This document shows positions 58,001 through 64,000 of a DNA stretch of 64,000 bases, piece after piece; the first letter of the stretch is position 1; each line of letters starts with the position of its first letter. The DNA is taken from positions 10,818,220 through 10,882,219 of the forward strand of contig JAEMBT020000001.1 of the NCBI GenBank assembly GCA_018873245.2, written 5' to 3'. Made by a program: the position numbers and the translations under genes. Source of the stretch: Archegozetes longisetosus (lineage: Eukaryota; Arthropoda; Arachnida; Sarcoptiformes; Trhypochthoniidae). The notes under the pieces were generated by a model, which saw only the letters and a program-made list of their open reading frames with translations, did no database searches and had not been told where the DNA came from.

Positions 58001-60257
58001 TGTTACATATAATCCTAAAAATTATTTAATCTTAAGAATAAATAAGTCCTTTATTTAAAGTTAAAAATAACAACTTAATATTAACTTTAAATAAGTTTAT
58101 TTATGTAATCTTGAGATTATATAATGACTCATATTTAAAGCTGATTTTATACATTTTAATATTAAGATAAACAATTTTTTACCAGTGACTGAAAAAAAAC
58201 TTTATTCACAATTTTTATAATCTTAAATCATTGACGAATATAATAATTTTTAATTATTTGTTGAAGCAGGAAAGACTATTGTGACAACGAGAGTTACAAA
58301 GAATTTCATTTGATTTACGATTCTTCTTACAACTGCACTTTTTAACTCCCTGACCGTGTCCTAATGATGAAAATGTAGATTCTTGTCTAAGAGATATCTC
58401 TTTATCGATTGGAACATCTTCGGGACCGAAAAAAATTTCTCCACAACTGTTAGTTCACTTCTTGGGAATAACCTTTTTATAACACCATTCTTTGTGCCTA
58501 ATTTATAGTTATTATCATTATTTTCTAAAACCACTGCCATTATATTCCTGAAATCTATTCTCCCCTTATCGAATTGTGGTATGGGGACAGTTACGTTCCT
58601 ACCGACTTCAATCATTTGCAAAAGCTTTCCGCTTGTATTTAACATTTTATTAGTTTGAATTTTAAGACTTTTTAAGGAAGACATGCGACTACTGACAGCT
58701 GTTTGGGATTTAGAGCACAAGAAACAAATTACTTCAGTTCCGTAACCTTCTTCATCAGTAGGTGAACCACATATAGAATGAACGTTTTGTTTAGACATTA
58801 CATAAATGCGCGCCAGTGGTTTCCCTTTGACAAACAATGCAAAGTAATTCAGAAGTAGAGCTATTTTCCGTCTCTTTTTCAATTCTCAATATTTTAGGTT
58901 CTGATGGTTCTAAATTTTCGTTATCGATAGTTGGAGAAGGAGTAATTAAAGATTCTTTATCAGTATTGTCATCAAATTTTGCCAATTCACTCATTTTTAT
59001 TGATTTGATGGCTTCAGTTAAATCTTCCTCAGTATTAATGGTATTGATTATATTTTCTGGAATTTTTGTCGTTTTAAGACCAAGTCTTACAGGTTGCCCG
59101 AAAACAGCTTCATAAGGAGATCGACGAATACCTGAATGAAATGAACGGTTTTTCATGAATTGTACAAATCTTAATCCTTCACTCCATTTTGTTGTCTTAT
59201 TATCTGCGAGCCAACCACTGAGCATTTCTTCGATGTCTCGATTCGCTCTCTCAACAGAGCCCTGACTTTGTGAATGCCGCGGCCTATCATGAACAAGTTT
59301 AATATCACTCCAAAGTGTCGACAACTCAGTTATTACTTGATTGCAGAACTCTCTTCCATTGTCTGAATGTAATATATTTGGTGCACCAATAATTGTGAAT
59401 ACGTCAAGCAAATTATACGCTACTTCTTCCATTCTTTTAGTTTTTAAGGCTTTGAGAAAACAAAATTTAGTTAAATGGTCCTGATAAACTAATATAAACT
59501 TAAAGTCTTCGTCAGGTTGAGATTGCATGTCAATAAGATCGACTTGTCCTCTGCTGTTGAGATCTTGTGATAAGATCGGTTGAACAGTGATGTGTTTCTT
59601 TTTCTTCGGCTTCTTTAATTGACACGTTTTGCATGAATCTACAAACAGCTTGACTACTTCTTGAGTAATATTTTTATATTTTTTGGATAGCTCTTTATAC
59701 ATTTTGTTCATCCCTCCGTGACCTATTGATTTGTGGACGTTGTCTATTATGTCATACATTTCTTCGATGGTTAAGTAATACAATATATCGTTTGAGTCAT
59801 TTAAAGGCACAATCAGTTTCTCATTGTCTCTAACAGTTAATATGTCGAATCTCCTAATTCTGTTATAATTGGGACCAGATTTCTTGGCTTTTAGTTTAGC
59901 AGATTTTGTTTCATCTATGATACGTTTGTTATCACTAATATCCATAAGAAAACCGCAACTTTTGCTTTTAATTTGTTTTAAAGATTCAAGAAAAACATTT
60001 TTTGTATTTGACTCCATTTTGTTTATCGTTTAAATTTTAAACTTTATGTAAAAACAATTACAGTTTTGTTCTTAATATTAAAATGTCATAATATCAGCTT
60101 TAAATAAGGCTCATTATATAATCTCAAGATTACATAAATTAAGTTATTTAAAGTTAATATTAAGTTGTTATTTTTAACTTTAAATAAAGAACTTATTTAT
60201 TCTTAAGATTATATATTTATTCTTAAGATTAAATAATTTTTAGGATTATATGTAACA
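58001..60257 (-). mobile_element. Ginger-like transposon with 4-bp target duplication
   Basis: Inverted ends of about 170-190 bp start 5'-TGTTACATATAATCC and are flanked on both sides by TATA (57997-58000 and 60258-60261). TGTNR ends and 4-bp duplications are the stated hallmarks of Ginger DNA transposons, whose transposase is an integrase relative. The interior codes for exactly such a protein on the minus strand. There is no LTR, gag or reverse transcriptase. One end has a 20-base internal duplication. Confidence 0.88.
58361..60017 (-). pseudogene. Integrase-type transposase (Ginger / KRBA2-SCAND3-like)
   Basis: The main frame (60017-58791, 408 residues) has a zinc-binding HHCC region (H at the HKSIGHGG block, then CKTCQ), followed by the integrase core: GQVDLIDMQ (first Asp), LHSDNGREF (second Asp) and SQSQGSVERANRDIEEML (catalytic Glu). 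Then comes the SPYEAVFGQP block. A CIVCQ cysteine motif ends the frame, and the matching second half (KQNVHSICG, EVICFLC) appears in the next frame (58882-58361), so one base-level shift near 58800 breaks the cysteine-rich tail. Another near 58440 breaks the last part. The catalytic core is whole. KRBA2 and SCAND3 in vertebrates are domesticated relatives of this family; here the intact inverted ends say transposon. Confidence 0.82.
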
Positions 60258-60261
60258 TATA

Positions 60262-60989
60262 CAAATCCGGAATTACCCGTCAACATCCCATTCCAATGAT
60301 AACTGAAGTACAAATTTTGGACATGATTCTCCATTTAAGGATAAACTAGATGTCATAAAGTCATGAATGTCATACGATTTCAACTAACAATAGCTGCTAG
60401 TAATTCAATACAACATTATTTAAAATGTGAGTTATTTATTATCTTACACATTGTCACTAAAGAGTGACACTATGCCTATCATTGAAGATCTCGCTAATCT
60501 CTCGTTCTCATCTGCCTTTTATTTTCATTGCATTCGATATAAATTACCATTCTGAAGTATTTTTAAAAATTGTGGTTAGGACTAGTCTTATCGTTCGTAG
60601 CTCTGAGTACTGTTCCTGTGACTTTACATTTTAATAAAACCGATACTTAGCTTATCACTAAAATCTAATTACGTTTTAAAATTAACACTTTGATAAAATT
60701 AAAGAATGCTGGGGGACTCTTTATAAACAGTTTTTAAATTGCAATTTATGTAAACATGTTATAGCCTTTACCTATATCTACCCACAGTTATAAAATAAAC
60801 TTCAGAACTGTTTCAATCGAATAAAGCCTTGAAAATTTGATCACATGACCCTCTTTTCAGCGTTTTATCATAAATGTAGAAGACTTTTACAAATTCGATT
60901 CAGCATTAAGTGAAGCAGAGTTCAGCCTGAAAGTTGCAACTAATTTCTAGTAAAATAAAACCTCGTTCAACAGAATTTGAAGCAAAAAT
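60262..60989 (+). promoter_or_regulatory. 5' flank of GT31 copy D
   Basis: From about 60421 to the ATG this aligns with the inverted 5' flank of copy C, with scattered differences. TCACATGA, the shared motif, is at 60841-60848. The first 160 bases show nothing recognised. Confidence 0.55.
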
Positions 60990-61967
60990 ATGTCGAGGGT
61001 TTCGTTAAAGAGACATATATTATCCTTATTTATTGTCCTATTATTATTATTATATTGGTTAACACTTTACTTTCCGTCTTACTTTCATGTGAAGAAAGAT
61101 GGTTTCATTCCTTTTCTCGCAAACTCTCGTGATGTGTCAAGAAAATGTTTACCTTTTGTCAGGACAGGATCTGAACGAATCAACGATACATATATTCTTA
61201 ACAGTGATCTCTGTAGAGGAAATAAGACTAAACTTCTGATTTTAGTATTTTCTGCACCACAAAATTTTGTTTCAAGAGAAGCCATCAGAAACACATGGGG
61301 ATCGATTAAAATTGACTCGATTTCCATTGGATTCCTTTTGGGTAAAGTCAAGTCGTATTCACTACAACAGTATATAATAAAAGAATTTGAAACGAATTGC
61401 GATATAATTCAAGACGATTCCTTTATCGATGATTATTATAATTTAACTGCAAAAGCAATCTCTATGTTAAAGTGGGCTAATTTTTACTGCAAAGGAGCGC
61501 AAGGTGTGTTTAGAGGAGCGGATGACATCTGGTTAAACCAAGATAAAGCTTTCGAGTTACTCTCTTCCAACAATGAAAGAGAAGGAATATATGGAGTTGT
61601 TTTTAGAAAACATATCCCTGTTCGAGACCCTAATAATAAGTGGTTCATGCCAATGAGTAGGTATAATCAGTCTTATTATCCCGATTATATTCAGGGACAT
61701 GCATATCTCGTTATTCGAGGAAAGGAAAGAAACATTTTCGAGCTGATGGTTAATGCGAGCAAATCTGTCAAACTAATTGAAATGGAAGATGTAGACATTA
61801 CTGGATCTATTGCAGATGCTTTACAAATTAAAAGGTTTCACTCTAATAGCCTTAATGATAAAAAAGTTCTTCCTCTAATTAAACGTTTTTATGAGAATCT
61901 CATTACTTCTCATGATACAAACGACGAAGAGAAATATTTCTTATGGAAAGAAATGAAAAGTAAATAA
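60990..61967 (+). CDS. GT31 beta-1,3-galactosyltransferase-like, copy D
   Basis: 325 residues, intact. The anchor is at about 10-29, followed by REAIRNTWG, DDYYNLTAKAISMLKW, GADDIWLN (again A-D-D at the DxD site), YPDYIQGHAYLV and MEDVDITG. It ends KEMKSK, about 26 residues before the end of copy C, because a transposon-like repeat begins 6 to 15 bases after the stop and appears to have replaced the tail. The two upstream start codons of copy C read ACC and TTG here, so translation starts at the internal methionine, as in copy A. It lies on the opposite strand from the other three copies, 26 kb away. Likely a functional type II Golgi glycosyltransferase if the altered metal site is tolerated. 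Confidence 0.82.
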   Translation: MSRVSLKRHILSLFIVLLLLLYWLTLYFPSYFHVKKDGFIPFLANSRDVSRKCLPFVRTGSERINDTYILNSDLCRGNKTKLLILVFSAPQNFVSREAIRNTWGSIKIDSISIGFLLGKVKSYSLQQYIIKEFETNCDIIQDDSFIDDYYNLTAKAISMLKWANFYCKGAQGVFRGADDIWLNQDKAFELLSSNNEREGIYGVVFRKHIPVRDPNNKWFMPMSRYNQSYYPDYIQGHAYLVIRGKERNIFELMVNASKSVKLIEMEDVDITGSIADALQIKRFHSNSLNDKKVLPLIKRFYENLITSHDTNDEEKYFLWKEMKSK

Positions 61968-61973
61968 GAATTA

Positions 61974-62195
61974 TAACCAGTGATGAGCTGGAGCTGGTTC
62001 GCACCGGTTCTTGAGAACCGGTAGTTCAATTTTATAACAGTTTTAGAACCGGTTGTTAAACGCTGTTACATACCAATTTTATGAAAGAAAATTTTGAGAA
62101 CTGTTGTTGAAACGTGAAAAAAATTTTTTCTTGCAAAAATAAAAACTTTTCCTTGTTTATTTTTACTTTTAAAACTAATTATTTTTCAAATATTA
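61974..62195. repeat. Left inverted arm of repeat L1, next to GT31 copy D
   Basis: Begins near CAGTGATGAGCTGG and contains ACCGGTTCTTGAGAACCGGT, a perfect palindrome. It is the inverted counterpart of 63770-63985 and matches 29410-29600. The mariner at 62196 has inserted into it. Confidence 0.7.
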
Positions 62196-62664
62196 AGTCG
62201 GCTGAAAAGTAATTGCACATTCATATCTTTTCAATGAATAAAGTTGTAAATATGTTTATTACAAATTACTACAAAGACATCGAATTCGACATCCTATAAT
62301 ATTGCACGATAACGCAACACCCCATAAACATCAGAATGTCAAAGACTTTTTCTCTAGACATCGATGGGACTAAAACACCCCCCTTTGCCCTGATTAAACC
62401 CATGTGATTACGATGGCATCGCTAGAATTGAAAGACCGAATAAGGGTAAAAGATTTTCAAATGAACTTGCTTTGGGAGTAGCTTGTGAAGAAGTTATTCG
62501 TGAGATTAATTTTAAAAATGCTGCCATTGGAATATCAAGGCTACCAAAGTGTTGGGAAGTTGTCATAAAGCTTGAAGGCGACTACATTATATAATACAAA
62601 AATATTATTATTATATCTGTTTTTGATAAGGAGATATGAATGTGCAATTACTTTTCAGCCGACC
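62196..62664 (+). mobile_element. Internally deleted mariner element
   Basis: 469 bp; inverted ends AGTCGGCTGAAAAGTAATTG and its inverse; TA on both sides (62194-62195, 62665-62666). Inside, plus-strand translation gives LHDNATPHKHQNVKDFF, the mariner second-Asp motif, and a tail ending near CWEVVIKLEGDYI. The first two thirds of the transposase are deleted, and a frameshift follows the LHDNA block. Confidence 0.88.
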
Positions 62665-62729
62665 TAATAAATGCGTTAAAAAGTGTAGATTTCCCTGATT
62701 TTCTGCATTTCGAGTGAAAGAATTGATCA

Positions 62730-63205
62730 TATATCGTCGCCTTGGGATTATACTATCGTATCTGGAAAAAAGCGATTTTGAGAAAAACGCAATTTAAGTT
62801 CGACCCTCTAATTAGGATAACTGGCCGAATATTTTTGAAGTTAGAATATATCATTTACTTAAGCTTGTCAAAGGCCAAAAAATGGATAACGCCGATTCGT
62901 TGATTACCGTCCCTATCAACGGCTTTAGACAAAAAAATGAGATACGACTACATTGCACTGAAAATGGAAGATAATTTTGGTGCTATACTATCGTATGTCA
63001 TTTAAGTGCGCATTGAATAGGAGAACAACAAAATACGTTTCGAAAATTTATGGAAACAATCAATTTTCTAGATTTTCATCAATAATTTCAGATTTGCTTA
63101 ATTCATTCTACAAAAAGTTGATTTTTAAAGTATAAAAAAAATACTCGAATTAGAAAACTGAAAAATCTTAAATCTTACAACTATTTGAGTGAAATTTAAG
63201 CATAA
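62730..63205 (-). repeat. Copy of the interior of the 8.2-11.3 kb element
   Basis: Inverted and closely similar to 10520-10995, including the ACTATCGTAT motifs and the uninterrupted CGTCGCC target site of the 8524-9128 MITE. Confidence 0.75.
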
Positions 63206-64000
63206 ATTGATCATATATCGATAAATAATTTCTCAAAAATTGTTTTAATTTGACGATTAAATGGTTGACGACAGTATAGCCCATGCGTATACTATGGGAT
63301 AGAAGCTTGTAATTCTAACCCGACGATATACGTGAAAATATAATATTTTATAAACAGAGAAATAACTAATTGTTTTGCATAACTAAAGTTCCAGATAGAG
63401 TGATAATTTAGTTCTTGAATAAGAATCAGAACGTACTATGAGAAATTCAAATTTTTAACGGGTTGTATACAAAAAGAAATTTTTGATTTATTACAAGAAT
63501 CATTCACGAATTATTTGAAAAACTATACATTCAGTACAAACTCATTACCTAGTATTGAGGTGCCAAAACTTTTTGCGATTTGTTCTCTAAAATATAAATT
63601 TAGACGTGAAAATAAATAGAATTCAATTTCACTCTTCAGAAAACAAATTATCAAAAAGTAATAAATCGATCTTTTCGTTTAACCTACAAAACTAAAAATG
63701 TCTTAGATATATCCTTCCAGTCGAAAGGCATAAAATCAAGAAAATTACACTTTTAAATACTTCGACTTGAAAAAAATTAATTTTAATATTGGAAAATTCA
63801 GGAAAAGTTTCAAGTTTTGCAAGAAAAAATTTTATTTTTACATTTCAACAACAGTTTTCAAACATTCTTTTCAAAAAAATTGGTTTACAATACAGCTTTT
63901 AAAAACCGAATATAAAACTGTTATAAAATTAGATTACAGGTTCTTAAAACCAGACTCGAACCGTCTCCACCTCACCAATGCTGTCAAACATTTATTAAAA
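63206..64000 (-). repeat. Long dispersed repeat L1, copy 2
   Basis: Inverted and nearly identical to 29390-30185; runs to the right edge of the window. The two copies differ at few positions, so one is a recent copy of the other or of a common source. Confidence 0.78.

Noticed and set aside
58361..60017. Endogenous retrovirus or LTR retrotransposon integrase
   Set aside because: There is no gag, protease or reverse transcriptase; the ends are inverted repeats with a 4-bp TATA duplication, as in Ginger elements.

Overview
The window is nuclear DNA of an arthropod. It is AT-rich, has TATA boxes, GT-AG introns and AATAAA poly(A) signals, and is dense in cut-and-paste DNA transposons. A gustatory-receptor-like gene and a short ionotropic-receptor-like gene lie 6.6 kb apart, next to genes of bacterial look. 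This combination points to a chelicerate, most plausibly an acariform mite (inference; no species assigned).

Roughly nine real or recently real host genes are visible. (1) An unrecognised secreted protein in four phase-matched exons (3367-5168, minus). (2) Four copies of a divergent GT31 (beta-1,3-galactosyltransferase-like) type II membrane enzyme: A 14761-15688 minus (tail lost), B 24756-25827 minus (frameshifted), C 34014-35102 minus (complete) and D 60990-61967 plus (slightly shortened). (3) An intact, intronless NDP-sugar 4,6-dehydratase-like gene of bacterial/phage type (28210-29232), plus a decayed copy of its 3' end (13873-14105). (4) A gustatory receptor (41278-42519, minus). (5) A GH10 xylanase with a short first exon encoding a signal peptide and a phase-matched intron (44500-45678). 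(6) An ionotropic receptor (49158-50489).

Layout. 1-7.6 kb: hAT transposase fragment, hAT MITE, secreted-protein gene, a 1.2-kb foldback element. 7.6-36 kb: a repeatedly duplicated block whose unit appears to be noncoding spacer, dehydratase (plus) and GT31 (minus), broken by nested transposons. 36-41 kb: foldback elements, a tRNA-derived SINE-like sequence and a Tc1/mariner fragment. 41-50.5 kb: gustatory receptor, xylanase, a MULE with minisatellite-like ends, a MITE and the ionotropic receptor. 51.8-60.3 kb: a pogo-like element with about 208-bp inverted ends, two foldback elements and a Ginger-like element with integrase-type transposase. 60.3-64 kb: GT31 copy D followed by long inverted repeats that also occur at 8-11 and 29-30 kb.

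Biology (inference). The xylanase would be secreted to cut plant or microbial xylan. The dehydratase and the GT31 enzymes are a cytosolic nucleotide-sugar enzyme and Golgi-type glycosyltransferases, amplified together; they could serve one glycan pathway, but the sequence shows only their linkage. The two chemoreceptor-like genes are unrelated to the sugar genes except by position.
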